Source of the DNA: Acidobacteriota bacterium
GTDB taxonomy: Bacteria; Acidobacteriota; Terriglobia; Acidiferrales; UBA7541
Reading direction: 5' to 3'
DNA length: 56,404 nucleotides
NCBI GenBank assembly: GCA_013286465.1
Contig: JABDFR010000013.1
Span: 1-56,404, forward strand
The notes beneath the pieces were generated by a model that ran no database searches, had not been told where the DNA came from, and saw nothing but the letters and a program-made list of their open reading frames with translations. Positions 17,384 through 26,965 of the stretch are shown in pieces; positions within the stretch are counted from its first letter, which is position 1, and every line of letters starts with the position of its first letter. Both the position numbers and the translations under genes were made by a program.

Positions 17384-18079
17384 ATGAGCATGACGCAAAC
17401 AAGCAGCGCGACAGCACCCGGCACGAAGTGCTGGAGCTGCGGCAAAATCGCCGACGGCCACTTCTGCGCCGCCTGCGGCAAAATCCAACCGCTGCCGCGC
17501 GGCACAAGCTATTTCGCGTTTTTCGCATTGCCGGAAAAACTGCAAATCGATCCCGAAGCCCTGGAGCAGCAATTCCACAAGCTAAGCTGGAAGCTGCACC
17601 CAGACAATTTCATGCGCGCCGACGAATTCGAAAGAAATCTGTCGCTAGAGCGTTCCTCAGAGCTAAACGACGCCTATCGCGCTCTGCGCGATCCGCTAAC
17701 AAGAGTCGAATATCTTCTAGCCCACAAAGGCATGCGCAAAGAAGGCGCAGCAAAGCAGCAAGCCCCGCCCGAGCTGCTGGAAGAAGTCTTCGAGCTAAAC
17801 GAATCGCTGGATGAACTGCGCGAAGCCCGAGCCGCAGGCGAAGACCTGGCCGCCCTGCGAGCAAGCCTAGAATCAGCCGAGCAAGATTTCCAGGAAAAGC
17901 TAGCAGGGGTAGATGCAGAGCTAGATCAAGTCCGCACCGAATGGGACGCAGCAATCGAAGCCAACGCCACCGAATCGGATCTCAGCAAAGTAATGGCCCG
18001 CATGAATGAAATTCTGAATCGCAGATCGTACATCCGCAATCTAGTAGTCAGCGTAGCCAAGGAACTTGCAGATGCGTGA
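17384..18079 (+). CDS. hscB: Co-chaperone HscB with N-terminal tetracysteine motif
   Basis: J-domain protein that brings IscU to HscA and stimulates its ATPase. The J domain carries the essential HPD at 72-74 (WKLHPDNF), and the C-terminal three-helix bundle that binds IscU covers about 125-228. The first 35 residues contain four cysteines, C16-x2-C19 and C28-x2-C31, a zinc-ribbon-like arrangement. E. coli HscB lacks this, but human HSCB has a comparable N-terminal tetracysteine module. The product is 231 residues against 171 in E. coli. It lies 57 bases after iscA. Confidence 0.93.
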   Translation: MSMTQTSSATAPGTKCWSCGKIADGHFCAACGKIQPLPRGTSYFAFFALPEKLQIDPEALEQQFHKLSWKLHPDNFMRADEFERNLSLERSSELNDAYRALRDPLTRVEYLLAHKGMRKEGAAKQQAPPELLEEVFELNESLDELREARAAGEDLAALRASLESAEQDFQEKLAGVDAELDQVRTEWDAAIEANATESDLSKVMARMNEILNRRSYIRNLVVSVAKELADA

Positions 18080-18088
18080 CCGCGCGCC

Positions 18089-18128
18089 GCAGCGTCGCAG
18101 CGTCGCAGCGCGGCAGCGCCGCAGCGCC
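18089..18128 (+). repeat. Octamer tandem repeat (5 units)
   Basis: Five head-to-tail units of GCAGCGTC or GCAGCGCC/GCAGCGCG start nine bases after the hscB stop. The repeat number could vary by slippage. It lies in a noncoding gap, so no frame effect is expected. Confidence 0.8.
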
Positions 18129-18140
18129 GTCCGAAACGCT

Positions 18141-18181
18141 GTCATCCTGAGGCCGCTTTTTGGCCTAAGGATCTAAGCGTG
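18141..18181 (+). repeat. GTCATCCTGAG-type dispersed repeat
   Basis: GTCATCCTGAGGCCGCTTTT, then TGGCCTAAGGATCTAAGCGT. GAGGCC and GGCC can form a stem. It is the second copy of the repeat in the iscS-iscU gap. Confidence 0.7.
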
Positions 18182-18231
18182 AATCACCGGGAACGCGCGC
18201 CTGCGTGCGCAAATCAAGGACGAGTCAAGTA

Positions 18232-20073
18232 ATGGGAAAAATCGTCGGAATCGATCTTGGGACGACGTACAGCCTGGTCGCGTACATGGACGCAACCACA
18301 AACGAGCCGAAGTGTATCGTAGGCCCGTACGGCTCCGCACTCTGCCCGTCGATCGTCAGCGTAGACGCCGATGGAACGATCGTAACCGGCGAAGCCGCCC
18401 GGCGGCGCCTACTCACCCAATCCGAGCGCACAATTTATTCCGTAAAGCGCCTAATGGGCCGCGCCCCCGAGGACATCAAAGACGAACTAAAGATTTTCCC
18501 TTTCCGCATCGAACCAACCAGCACAAACGTAATTCGCGTGCGCCTCGGCGAAAAGGTTTTCACTCCATCCGAAATTTCCGCATTCATCCTGCGCGAACTA
18601 AAATCCTGGGCCGAAAATTTCTTCGGCGAACCAGTCGATCGCGCCGTAATCACCGTCCCGGCGTATTTCAATGACGCCCAACGCCAAGCCACAAAAGACG
18701 CAGGTCGCATCGCCGGCCTGGAAGTATTGCGCCTCGTAAACGAGCCAACCGCCGCAGCTCTAGCCTACGGTCTGCACAAGCAAAAGCGCGGCAAAGTCGC
18801 CGTCTACGATTTCGGCGGCGGCACATTCGACATCTCCATCCTGAAACTAATCTCAACCGACGAAGGTGACATCTACCAAGTCCTCTCAACAAACGGCGAC
18901 ACGCATCTAGGCGGCGACGACATCGACAACGCGCTCCTCGTCCTCGCCCGTGCCGAAATCCAAAAGCAATTCTCACTCGATCTAAGCGCGCATCCAGAGA
19001 CGGTCCAGGAATTGCGCAAAGCCCTAATCCGCGCCAAGCACGATCTCTCAAGCGCCACTAAGGCCTCGATCCAAGTAGCGCTCCCAGCCGGCCTCATCTA
19101 CTCGCGCGAAATCTCACTTCGCGAGTTCGACGAACTCATCAGGCCAATCGTAGCTCGCACGATGGAGCCAGTGCGCAAGGCTCTGGCCGACGCCAAGCTC
19201 GCCGCAAAAGACATGGACGAAGTCGTCCTAGTCGGCGGCTCAACGCGCATCCCGCTTGTCCGCAAAACAGTCGGCGATTATTTCGGACGCCCGCCGCATT
19301 GCGAGCTGAATCCAGATGAAGTGGTGGCTCTCGGCGCAGCGGTACAAGCCGACATCCTCGATTCCGGCGTCAAGACGATGCTCCTACTCGACGTAACGCC
19401 TCTCTCACTCGGCATCGAAACCATGGGCGGCGTAGTAGCCAAAATCATTCCGCGAAATTCGACGATTCCCGCAAGCGCACAGGAAATGTTCACCACCGGC
19501 GTAGAAAATCAAACGGCGATCGACCTCCACGTCCTGCAAGGCGAAAGGGAACTGGCCAAAGATTGCCGCTCCCTCGCCCGCTTCCAGCTCAAAGTTCCGC
19601 CAGGCCCCGCAGGCCTCGCCCGCGTCGAAGTAAAATTCCTGATCGACGCGAACGGCATCCTGCAAGTAGCCGCCCGCGATCTACGCACTGGCCAGGAACA
19701 TTCCATCGAAGTGCAACCAAGCTACGGTCTCAACGACGCCGAAGTCGAGCGCATGCTCGAAGAATCCATCGAATTCGCCGAACAAGATTTCAGCGAGCGC
19801 CAGCTAATCGAAGCCCGCAATGAAGCCGACACGATCCTGAAAGCCACCGAGCGAACGCTACAACGAGAAGATCTCTCGCAACTCTCGCGCGAAGAACGCA
19901 GCAACATCGACGAGAGCGTAGCCAATCTACGCGCCGCCGTAGCCGGCACGGACTACAAAGAAGTCCGCGCCCAAATCGACAAGCTCAACGAAGCCACCAC
20001 CCATCTCGCAGAACTGGTAATGAACGGCGCGCTGCAAACCGCGCTGCAAGGCAAGCGTCTCGACGAAGTCTAA
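18232..20073 (+). CDS. hscA: Fe-S protein assembly chaperone HscA
   Basis: Specialised Hsp70 that binds the LPPVK motif of IscU and, with HscB, drives cluster transfer. The Hsp70 motifs are in place: [14 protein letters not shown] at the N-terminus, [14 protein letters not shown] near residue 195, [21 protein letters not shown] near 335, and the interdomain linker region [17 protein letters not shown] near 390. The 613 residues match E. coli HscA (616). The internal ATG ([10 protein letters not shown]) is chosen over a longer reading because the nucleotide-binding domain begins there and AAGGA lies 11 bases upstream. The context rules out a general DnaK. Confidence 0.95.
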   Translation: MGKIVGIDLGTTYSLVAYMDATTNEPKCIVGPYGSALCPSIVSVDADGTIVTGEAARRRLLTQSERTIYSVKRLMGRAPEDIKDELKIFPFRIEPTSTNVIRVRLGEKVFTPSEISAFILRELKSWAENFFGEPVDRAVITVPAYFNDAQRQATKDAGRIAGLEVLRLVNEPTAAALAYGLHKQKRGKVAVYDFGGGTFDISILKLISTDEGDIYQVLSTNGDTHLGGDDIDNALLVLARAEIQKQFSLDLSAHPETVQELRKALIRAKHDLSSATKASIQVALPAGLIYSREISLREFDELIRPIVARTMEPVRKALADAKLAAKDMDEVVLVGGSTRIPLVRKTVGDYFGRPPHCELNPDEVVALGAAVQADILDSGVKTMLLLDVTPLSLGIETMGGVVAKIIPRNSTIPASAQEMFTTGVENQTAIDLHVLQGERELAKDCRSLARFQLKVPPGPAGLARVEVKFLIDANGILQVAARDLRTGQEHSIEVQPSYGLNDAEVERMLEESIEFAEQDFSERQLIEARNEADTILKATERTLQREDLSQLSREERSNIDESVANLRAAVAGTDYKEVRAQIDKLNEATTHLAELVMNGALQTALQGKRLDEV

Positions 20074-20088
20074 GAGGAGTAAAAATCA

Positions 20089-20499
20089 ATGGGCGGCATC
20101 AACCCCTACATCGAAGAAACTAAATACACGCCCGCGACGAAAAAGTTCAAAGTAACTTTCGTCAAGGAAGGCAAGACCGTAGAAGTCGATCCGGATAAAA
20201 TTCCCTACGGCCACGACGGCATTCCCGGCAGCATTCTCGACATCTCCCAGGGCTATCACATGGGCCTCGATCACGCCTGCGGCGGCGTCTGCGCCTGCTC
20301 CACCTGCCACGTGATCGTCCACGAAGGCCTAGAAAGTTGCAACGAAGCGACGGACGCCGAACTCGATCAACTAGACGAAGCCCCAGGCGTCACGCCAAAA
20401 TCCCGCCTAGGCTGCCAATGCATCCCCGACGGCACAAAAGATATCGTTGTAGAAATTCCCGAGTGGAATAAGAATTACGCCAAGGAAGCCGATCACTAA
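20089..20499 (+). CDS. fdx: 2Fe-2S ferredoxin of the isc operon
   Basis: Adrenodoxin-type [2Fe-2S] ferredoxin that supplies electrons for cluster assembly. The cluster ligands correspond to C64, C70, C73 and C109 in HACGGVCACSTCHV and RLGCQC, the same spacing as E. coli Fdx. The N-terminus is about 20 residues longer than in E. coli. A GAGGAG Shine-Dalgarno lies a few bases before the ATG, directly after hscA. Order and content match the proteobacterial-type isc operon. Confidence 0.95.
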   Translation: MGGINPYIEETKYTPATKKFKVTFVKEGKTVEVDPDKIPYGHDGIPGSILDISQGYHMGLDHACGGVCACSTCHVIVHEGLESCNEATDAELDQLDEAPGVTPKSRLGCQCIPDGTKDIVVEIPEWNKNYAKEADH

Positions 20500-20541
20500 A
20501 AAACGGCCAAGCCCGGCCCCATAACCCAAAGGGAGCAATAC

Positions 20542-20760
20542 ATGCCACCAACATTCGGATGGGACAACGCCGAAGAAATCGCCATCCAGCTTTCCGAAGC
20601 ACATCCCAAAACCGATCCACTAACAGTCCGCTTCACGGACCTGCACAAAATGATAACCGAGCTAAAAGGTTTCGAAGGCGATCCAAAAGCCAGCAGCGAA
20701 GGCAAGCTAGAAGCCATCCAAATGGCCTGGCACGAAGAATACCAAGACCGCACGCACTAA
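20542..20760 (+). CDS. iscX: Fe-S cluster assembly protein IscX
   Basis: Small acidic protein that binds IscS and iron and modulates the rate of cluster synthesis. Family features are the opening FGWDNAEEIAIQLSEAHP, the central LTVRFTDLHKMI and the ending EAIQMAWHEEYQD. The 72 residues are close to E. coli IscX (66). It lies 42 bases after fdx with GGGAG upstream. It is the last gene of the operon. Confidence 0.93.
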   Translation: MPPTFGWDNAEEIAIQLSEAHPKTDPLTVRFTDLHKMITELKGFEGDPKASSEGKLEAIQMAWHEEYQDRTH

Positions 20761-20769
20761 AATTGCCTG

Positions 20770-20840
20770 GCCATTCGTACGCGCATTCGCACGCGCGTTC
20801 GTATGGGCTTTCGTAGGGGCGGGCCTTCAGCCCCGCCCGC
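20770..20840 (+). repeat. TTCG-spaced tract and REP-like family B copy
   Basis: A short run of ATTCGTACGCGCATTCGCAC-like units leads to GTAGGGGCGGGCCTTCAGCC followed by CCGCCC at 20813-20840. GGGCGGG and CCCGCCC are the hairpin arms. Placed after iscX, it may also act as the 3' end structure of the isc transcript. Confidence 0.65.
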
Positions 20841-20891
20841 TTTTCGGCCCGGTTTTTTTCGCGGCACGTCACGGTTGAGAGGAAAACCCAA

Positions 20892-21419
20892 ATGGAAAAC
20901 GATCCGCGCTACCCAATCGGAAAATTCACCCCGCCGGCCAGTCTAACGCAAAGCGATCGAGCCACGCTCGTAGAAGAAATCGCCGCAACTCCAGCGAATC
21001 TACGCGCAGCCGTAGCAGGCCTTTCCGAAGACCAACTAGAAACCCCCTACCGCGAAGGCGGCTGGACCATCCGCCAACTAGCCCACCACGTCCCCGACAG
21101 CCACATGAACGCCTACATCCGCTTCAAACTAGCGCTCACAGAAGAAGAACCAACAATAAAGCCATACGAAGAAGCCCGCTGGGCAGAACTAGCCGACACA
21201 GCCGAGACCCCAGTAGAAACCTCGCTAACATTACTCGACGCTCTACACACGCGCTGGGTGACGCTACTAAATTCCCTAAAGCCCAGCGACTGGTCGCGCA
21301 AATTCCGTCATCCAGAAATGGGCCCCATGACGCTAGACCGAACCCTAGCCCTCTACGCCTGGCACGGCAAACATCACGTAGCCCACATCACCTCGCTACG
21401 AAAAAATAAAAGCTGGTAG
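20892..21419 (+). CDS. DinB/YfiT-family putative metal-dependent protein
   Basis: A four-helix-bundle protein of the DinB superfamily, nearest to B. subtilis YfiT. Metal-ligand histidines are visible in WTIRQLAHHVPDSHMNAY (about residues 58-75) and in WHGKHHVAHI (about 157-166). At 175 residues it is normal. YfiT-like proteins have been linked to thiol (bacillithiol-type) transfer and metal-dependent hydrolysis, but no biochemical role can be fixed here. The ATG follows GAGAGGAAAA. It lies downstream of iscX after a REP-like element, so independent transcription is possible. Confidence 0.85.
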   Translation: MENDPRYPIGKFTPPASLTQSDRATLVEEIAATPANLRAAVAGLSEDQLETPYREGGWTIRQLAHHVPDSHMNAYIRFKLALTEEEPTIKPYEEARWAELADTAETPVETSLTLLDALHTRWVTLLNSLKPSDWSRKFRHPEMGPMTLDRTLALYAWHGKHHVAHITSLRKNKSW

Positions 21420-21441
21420 CACAAAAATCCGCGCCGCCCCC

Positions 21442-21466
21442 GTAGCGCTGGCGTCCCCGCCGGCTC
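21442..21466 (+). repeat. REP-like family A copy
   Basis: GTAGCGCTGGCGTCCCCGCC then GGCTC, a loop-length variant, between the YfiT-like gene and tRNA-Glu. Confidence 0.7.
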
Positions 21467-21627
21467 TTTTGGTTTTGTTCCCGTCTGCCAATGTGTACGA
21501 TCCGCAGCGCTCCGTCACCTCGAAGCCGCTCTGTAAATTCCGTTCCGCGCTTGTGAATTCCCCCAGCATCCTCGATAATATTTCCAGCACCCGCGGGCCA
21601 ATCAAAATCTCCGCCCGCTCCCCCAGT

Positions 21628-21702
21628 GGCGCCATGGTGCAACGGTTAGCACATCGCCCTTTCAAGGCGGTAATACGGGTTCGATTCCCGTTGGCGCTAC
21701 CA
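21628..21702 (+). tRNA. tRNA-Glu (anticodon TTC)
   Basis: A cloverleaf can be folded by hand. The seven-base-pair acceptor stem pairs GGCGCCA with TGGCGCT and starts with a G-T pair. The D arm is GTGC/GCAC, the anticodon stem is TCGCC/GGCGG around loop CTTTCAA (anticodon TTC), and the T arm is ACGGG/CCCGT with loop TTCGATT. Discriminator A and an encoded CCA follow. Length is 75 bases. It borders a compositionally distinct block. Confidence 0.96.
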
Positions 21703-22000
21703 AACCTTCTTTTTGCTCTGTTTCGTATCCAAGTCGTCGGCAACAACGGCGAATTCACGTAAATCGCGCGACCCGCCGCCGCCGATAGCCGTAGGTCATC
21801 AGGCCCAACCAATAAGGCCCAGCCGCTAAGACCGCCTAACCCTCATTCTTTGAATCGGTTATTCGATGAGCAGGAAGTGGAGCCGGAATTTACCCTCAGT
21901 GCATTGCCTGCGTTTTGCCGCCGTCCTACAACGATCCTGATCGCACGCCGTCCCATTCGTAACCCATGGTCGGCTTCGAGATTTGCAAAAGGAGAACGAA

Positions 22001-23191
22001 ATGAATCCGATAAATAATAGCAGTGGCTTGAGGGTAGGAATTGGCGTCTGGTGCTTGGCAATTTGCTGGCTAACGTCCGCTCCCTTTGTGTTCGCGCAGG
22101 GCCCCCCGGTACCTCCCGGCGGCACAGTAGTTGCCGCCGGACTAGAAGGGCCGCGTGGACTGACCTTCGGGCCGGACGGTTTGCTCTATTTCGCGGAAGC
22201 GGGGCTAGGCGGGACGCAGGCGGTGCCCCAAGGATGTCAGAATGTGCCGGCGCCGGTCGGCCCGTATCATGGAGGACCGACGGCCAGGATTTCGCGGATC
22301 GAGTCGAACGGAACGCGTACGACCGTGGTCGACGGACTTCCTTCGGCGATGAGTAGTCTGCCCACGGGAGATACGAATGGTGCCTCGGATATCGCGTTCG
22401 TCAACGGCCAGCTTTACGCGCTTACGGCCGGAGGCGGATGCAGCCACGGGAATCCGAATTTTCCCAATGCTGTTCTTCGTATCAACATTCAGCACCACAG
22501 CTTCGAGATGGTTGCGAACTTGAGCCGCTTTTTCCGGCAGCATCCAGTGGCGCATCCGAATGCCGGTGACTTCGAACCGGACGGAGTGCCATATAGTCTG
22601 AAAGCGTTTCATGGCGACCTGATCGTGATCGAGCCGAACCACGGGAGACTGCTGCGAATCCATCTGGGCGGAGCGCAAGCGGCGAGGATTGAACAACTCT
22701 CCGATCTATCGGCACCGCTCGGCCACATCGTACCGACGTCTGTCGCGAATCTCGATGGCCGTTTCTTTGTTGGCAATCTCGGATTGTTCCCGGTCGAAGT
22801 GGGATCTTCGAAGCTGTATCAGGTAACGGACAACGGCTTCGTGATCGATTACTGGGGAGGATTTACGACCATGATTGACGTGCAGACCGATAGCCAGGGA
22901 AGGCTGTACGTTATGGAGTTCTCCAGTGCGGCGGGTTTTCCAAACGTCGGTCAAGGCCGCATCATCCGCATCGCAAACGGCACCGCCGAGGAAATCGTGA
23001 GCGGGCTCAACGTGCCTACGGGCATGGCTCTAGACGTACACGACGATATTTACGTTAGCGATCTGGGAGCTGCACCGGGGGACGCTGGGCGCATCGTTCA
23101 CTTTGCGAACCCAATATCCGGCCAAGTGCTGACGACGATCGAAGTCCGTCGACCGGCACCGTTGCCCCAAGGACAGGGCGACGAAAACTGA
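22001..23191 (+). CDS. Secreted ScyD/ScyE-like beta-propeller protein
   Basis: Residues 1-34 form a signal peptide (GIGVWCLAICWLTSAPFVFAQ). The rest reads like a ScyD/ScyE or NHL-type propeller: GLEGPRGLTFGPDGLLYFAE, RISRIESNGTRTTVVDGLP and a late GRIIRIANGTAEEIVSGLN, each blade pairing a G-x-x-GPDG-type turn with a readout strand. Such proteins are extracytoplasmic and often of unknown ligand; the original ScyD/E lie in the scytonemin cluster, which is not present here. The ATG has GGAG 7 bases upstream. Codon choice (CTG, GTG, few CTA or GTA) differs from the genes to its left. It converges on the TonB-dependent receptor. Confidence 0.82.
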   Translation: MNPINNSSGLRVGIGVWCLAICWLTSAPFVFAQGPPVPPGGTVVAAGLEGPRGLTFGPDGLLYFAEAGLGGTQAVPQGCQNVPAPVGPYHGGPTARISRIESNGTRTTVVDGLPSAMSSLPTGDTNGASDIAFVNGQLYALTAGGGCSHGNPNFPNAVLRINIQHHSFEMVANLSRFFRQHPVAHPNAGDFEPDGVPYSLKAFHGDLIVIEPNHGRLLRIHLGGAQAARIEQLSDLSAPLGHIVPTSVANLDGRFFVGNLGLFPVEVGSSKLYQVTDNGFVIDYWGGFTTMIDVQTDSQGRLYVMEFSSAAGFPNVGQGRIIRIANGTAEEIVSGLNVPTGMALDVHDDIYVSDLGAAPGDAGRIVHFANPISGQVLTTIEVRRPAPLPQGQGDEN

Positions 23192-23294
23192 AGTGATGGC
23201 GGCTTCCAGGCATCGGACTTGGGAGCCGCCTCACTGAGGTCGCGAGCAGCCACAACGTCCTTTTCATAACATCCAGCTGCTTGCGCCGCGCAGC

Positions 23295-26200
23295 TCAAAA
23301 AAACAGTTTCGCGCCCAAGGAAATGCTGCGGTTCGAGGTGCCGAACACGCGAGCATTCGCAAATCCTGTCGCTTCGGATGTCAGCCCGGCATCGTCGATG
23401 AAAGGATCGATGGACGCGAAGTTTGGATGATTGAGAGCATTCAGGAAGTCGGCATGAAATTGAAGTCTGAACTTTTCTGAAATATTTGTGACTTTGAAAA
23501 TCGAAAGATTGAGGAGATTCGTTTTTGAGGTCCGCAAAGTATTGCGCCCCACATTGCCAAATGGGCTGCCGAAAATCTGGTCGGCGGTTCGCGTATTGGC
23601 GATGAAGCGGACCTGATTCTGGAGGACGACGGTCGGCGCGTGGGCTGGATCGGGCACGATGTTTCCGGCTGCGTCGGTCATCGTGCCCTTGAATCCGTTA
23701 TTGAATTTGTTGAGGCTGATTAGCGTTGTCGGAGTGATGGTGGAACTTCCGCAAAGATTGCCGGCAACATCGACGGCGCAAATGTCGTTGGCGAAGATGC
23801 CGACGGACTGCACCGGCGCGGTGGAACTTCCGAGAAAGGGACGCAGCGAGCCATCGGGGCCGCCGAATGCAGCGAAAAAGGCAGGATCATATGGATTTTC
23901 GGCATCGGCAATTCCGCCGCACGCGCCGCCGCCGCTGGCGCAGTTGAGTCCCGATTGAGCTGCTGTGAACGGTTGGCCCGAGTGTAGCGAATATACGGCA
24001 GAGACTTTCCAGCCTCCGAGGGCGTGACCCAGGAAACCCAACTGGTGGCGGTAAAACGGCAAATCTTCCAGCGCCGTCAAAACCCAGTTTTGCGGAAAAT
24101 CGATTCCGGAGAGACTGTGTTCCTGATTCCTAAAGTTGACCGGGCTCTGAGAAATTGCGAAAGTTCCGCCCGCGGCTAGTGTCGCTCCAATCTCGCTGGC
24201 ATTGTCGGTGGTTTTGCTGAAAGTGTACGCGGATTTCAGGGTCAACTGGTTCCACAAATAGCTGCTTCTAAATTCGGTCTGCAGTCCGTGGTAATCGGAG
24301 TAGCCGGTATTCGCGCGCTCACGGATGAGAGCTGCCCCGCTGCAATTTACTCGCCCTCTCAATTCCGGAATGGCGGCCTGCGATGCGGGACAGGGTGTTA
24401 GTCCGGCAGGAACCAGTTGGGGGTACAGATTTGCGAGGCCCAGAATGTATGGATTGCCGTTGATGGTCTGAAACAAGTTTTGGGCGTGGTTGCCAACGTA
24501 GCGCACTTCGAATGCGGCATTTTGCGTAATCTGCTGCTGGACGCCAACCGACCATTGATGGACGCGGTCGGGGCTGAAATGCGGCGAGATGGTTGTTTCT
24601 CCCAATGTGCGCGGATCAAAAATTCCGGTCTGCAGGTGCGGGGCGAGCAGCGTTCGCACGTTCTTCCCGGTGGGAACGGCGGGCAACGGATTCGCCAAGG
24701 CATCCGTGCCGGTGAGAGTGGTGAGGACTACGGCGGGAGCGCCGCCGGCCATTTGTCTATAAAGGCTGTAGAAGGGCGGATCGTAAGAGAGGCGGTAGCC
24801 TCCGCGAATCACGGTTTTTCCGCCTGTCGAATGGAACAGGCCTTTCCCGGGCGACCATGCGAAACCTACTCCAGGGCCCCAGCTATTCTTCGGTGCTGGA
24901 AAGGCCGGGAAAGTTGTTGCGCTCAAGGGAAGACTGGGATCCCAGAGAGGATTGCTGCTGGTCTGCGACTGGGTGGTCAGCTTGTGAAGAAGATTTGCGG
25001 GCTGTCCGTAATAGGACCAGGTCAATCCCAGATTCAGGACAAAGTTTGGCGACAACTTGAAATCGTCGCCAAGATATAAGAACGTGTCGCTCTCTCGAAA
25101 ATCCAAGTACGGATTCCCCGAAGCGAGCTGCACGCGGTTGGGCGAGTTGGCCACAAATGCGCCAAAGTCGTCGAATCGGAAGAATCCGTTATAATCGGTG
25201 AGACCGATGTTCGGCGATCGCAGATGAGTGAAATTCAAACCAGCCTTCAGTGAGTGCCGGCCCGCAAGATGCGTCCAGTTGTCTTGAATTTGATAGGTAT
25301 TGACGACGCGGCCAGACGGCGAACCGAGCGCGACTCCCAGACTCAGTAGGTTGGGATCGTTGAAAAAGATAGTCGTGAGAGCGTCGCCGAGTTGAGCGGC
25401 CCGCGGAACCGTGTTTCCAATTGAATTGCCGCCGTCCTGATCGTTCAACCTGCCGTAGGAGGCGCGAAATTCGTTTGCCGTTTGCGGACTGATGAAACGA
25501 GTCCAACTGAAGGCATAGTCCTGCGAGAACAGCAGAGTGTCGGAAGGATATCCGGCCGCCGCATTGCCGCCGTCGTTGTACAGATTATTTCTTCCGAATA
25601 TATAGCGGCCGTAAAAGTAATTTTGAGTGGTTTTGTAATCGAGTTTGACGACGAAATCATGTTGGCGGAAATCTGCAGGCAGAATTCTCTGGATTCCCGC
25701 CATATCGACGCCCGCACAATTCGCAATGTCCATCGGCACCACTGGCCCCTGCGGCGTTGGGTTTCCGGCTTTAACGGAATAGGGGCCGTAGGCTTCGAGC
25801 GACTTCACCGAATTGCTATTCGGAAAACAATGCGCCAGTGTCGCAACACCCGTCGGCGTGGGGGTCAACTCTCCGGTGCTAAATACGCCGGCCTGGTTGG
25901 TTAGTTCCGCGTTCACGCCGCCGAAAAAGAAAAGCTTGTCTTTGATGGCCGCGCCGCCAATGGTTGCGCCCAAGAACGCGTCATTGAAAGCGGGAACCTG
26001 CGTCAATCCTTCGAATCCTTTTTGATTTGGCGAAAGAGCGTTGAATCTCCAATTTCCTTCCGTGGCGTACAACGAACCGTGGAGACTGTTCGTTCCTGAC
26101 TTGGTAAGGATGTTGACCACCGATCCGGAATTCCGGCCATACGCCGGGTCAAAATTACTCGTGGTGATCTGATATTCCTCGACGAACTCCGGATCCGAGA

Positions 26201-26852
26201 GTGCCAGGCTGGGACCCTCCGCCAAATTGTCGTTATTATTTTGCCCGTCGATTTGCTGGTCGTTGCTCCTTCCCCGGAGGCCGTTCACCGCGAAGCCTGC
26301 GCCATTGACATTGGAGAACGCCAGGTCGCCGTTGTTTACCACCCCCGGAACGGTGAGGGCTAGATGGTCGAGGCCATTATTCTCGAGGATCCCTGAAAAC
26401 GTGGCGAGAGTTTCTCGCCCAAAGGAACTGGAAACCTGTGCTTGGGTGCTTTCAATAAGCCGCGAGGTGGCCGCCACTTCGAGGGTCGTGGTAACCTCGC
26501 CGACTGCCAACTGAAACGTACCGACCCCGTGATCTGACCCGGCGTTGACGCGAACCTGCTCGACGACCAATTTCTTGAACCCGGTTTTGGAAATCTCCAC
26601 GCGGTAAATTCCTACCGGCAGCAAATTCGCCTGAAAAAAGCCCTCCGAATCTGTAGTGGCGTGGAATTGTTCGTTCGTGTCCGTATCTGTGACAGTGACG
26701 TCAGCTCCGGCGACTACCTCGCTCTGAGGATCGAGCAGTGTCCCTGATATCGAGCCTTTGCTGACTTGCGCAAGGGCGCACGGAACGTGAAGGGCGCAAA
26801 GCAGTACGATTAGCGCGGTAGGCAACGTAAGGCGCTGAAGTCTTCTAGACAC
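23295..26852 (-). CDS. TonB-dependent receptor with carboxypeptidase-regulatory-like N-terminus
   Basis: An outer-membrane beta-barrel transporter of the large acidobacterial (Oar-like) type. A signal peptide (residues about 1-28, ending PCALAQ) is followed by a carboxypeptidase-regulatory-like domain at 32-125 (SISGTLLDPQSEVVAGADV, then EGFFQANLLPVGIYRVEISK). The plug (about 130-260, with VNGLRGRSNDQQIDGQNNND) and a barrel of roughly 900 residues follow. The protein ends in the outer-membrane-type SISLGAKLFF with terminal Phe. The start is GTG. Its substrate is unknown; related receptors are often assigned to complex carbohydrates or peptides. It follows the CadC-like regulator on the same strand, which may control it. 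Confidence 0.9.
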   Translation of the reverse strand: MSRRLQRLTLPTALIVLLCALHVPCALAQVSKGSISGTLLDPQSEVVAGADVTVTDTDTNEQFHATTDSEGFFQANLLPVGIYRVEISKTGFKKLVVEQVRVNAGSDHGVGTFQLAVGEVTTTLEVAATSRLIESTQAQVSSSFGRETLATFSGILENNGLDHLALTVPGVVNNGDLAFSNVNGAGFAVNGLRGRSNDQQIDGQNNNDNLAEGPSLALSDPEFVEEYQITTSNFDPAYGRNSGSVVNILTKSGTNSLHGSLYATEGNWRFNALSPNQKGFEGLTQVPAFNDAFLGATIGGAAIKDKLFFFGGVNAELTNQAGVFSTGELTPTPTGVATLAHCFPNSNSVKSLEAYGPYSVKAGNPTPQGPVVPMDIANCAGVDMAGIQRILPADFRQHDFVVKLDYKTTQNYFYGRYIFGRNNLYNDGGNAAAGYPSDTLLFSQDYAFSWTRFISPQTANEFRASYGRLNDQDGGNSIGNTVPRAAQLGDALTTIFFNDPNLLSLGVALGSPSGRVVNTYQIQDNWTHLAGRHSLKAGLNFTHLRSPNIGLTDYNGFFRFDDFGAFVANSPNRVQLASGNPYLDFRESDTFLYLGDDFKLSPNFVLNLGLTWSYYGQPANLLHKLTTQSQTSSNPLWDPSLPLSATTFPAFPAPKNSWGPGVGFAWSPGKGLFHSTGGKTVIRGGYRLSYDPPFYSLYRQMAGGAPAVVLTTLTGTDALANPLPAVPTGKNVRTLLAPHLQTGIFDPRTLGETTISPHFSPDRVHQWSVGVQQQITQNAAFEVRYVGNHAQNLFQTINGNPYILGLANLYPQLVPAGLTPCPASQAAIPELRGRVNCSGAALIRERANTGYSDYHGLQTEFRSSYLWNQLTLKSAYTFSKTTDNASEIGATLAAGGTFAISQSPVNFRNQEHSLSGIDFPQNWVLTALEDLPFYRHQLGFLGHALGGWKVSAVYSLHSGQPFTAAQSGLNCASGGGACGGIADAENPYDPAFFAAFGGPDGSLRPFLGSSTAPVQSVGIFANDICAVDVAGNLCGSSTITPTTLISLNKFNNGFKGTMTDAAGNIVPDPAHAPTVVLQNQVRFIANTRTADQIFGSPFGNVGRNTLRTSKTNLLNLSIFKVTNISEKFRLQFHADFLNALNHPNFASIDPFIDDAGLTSEATGFANARVFGTSNRSISLGAKLFF

Positions 26853-26965
26853 TGCGACCAGCCTCAGGACGTCGGGACTGCCGATATTGTTGCCACTAAT
26901 AACACAAAAAGAAGTTGCGGGCTGAGAATATCTTTAGGTAAGCGCGACAATCCGATCGGAGGGAG

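Noticed and set aside
24417-25079. Plus-strand frame of 220 codons inside the receptor gene
   Set aside because: Antisense to a clear TonB-dependent receptor and with no recognisable motif.
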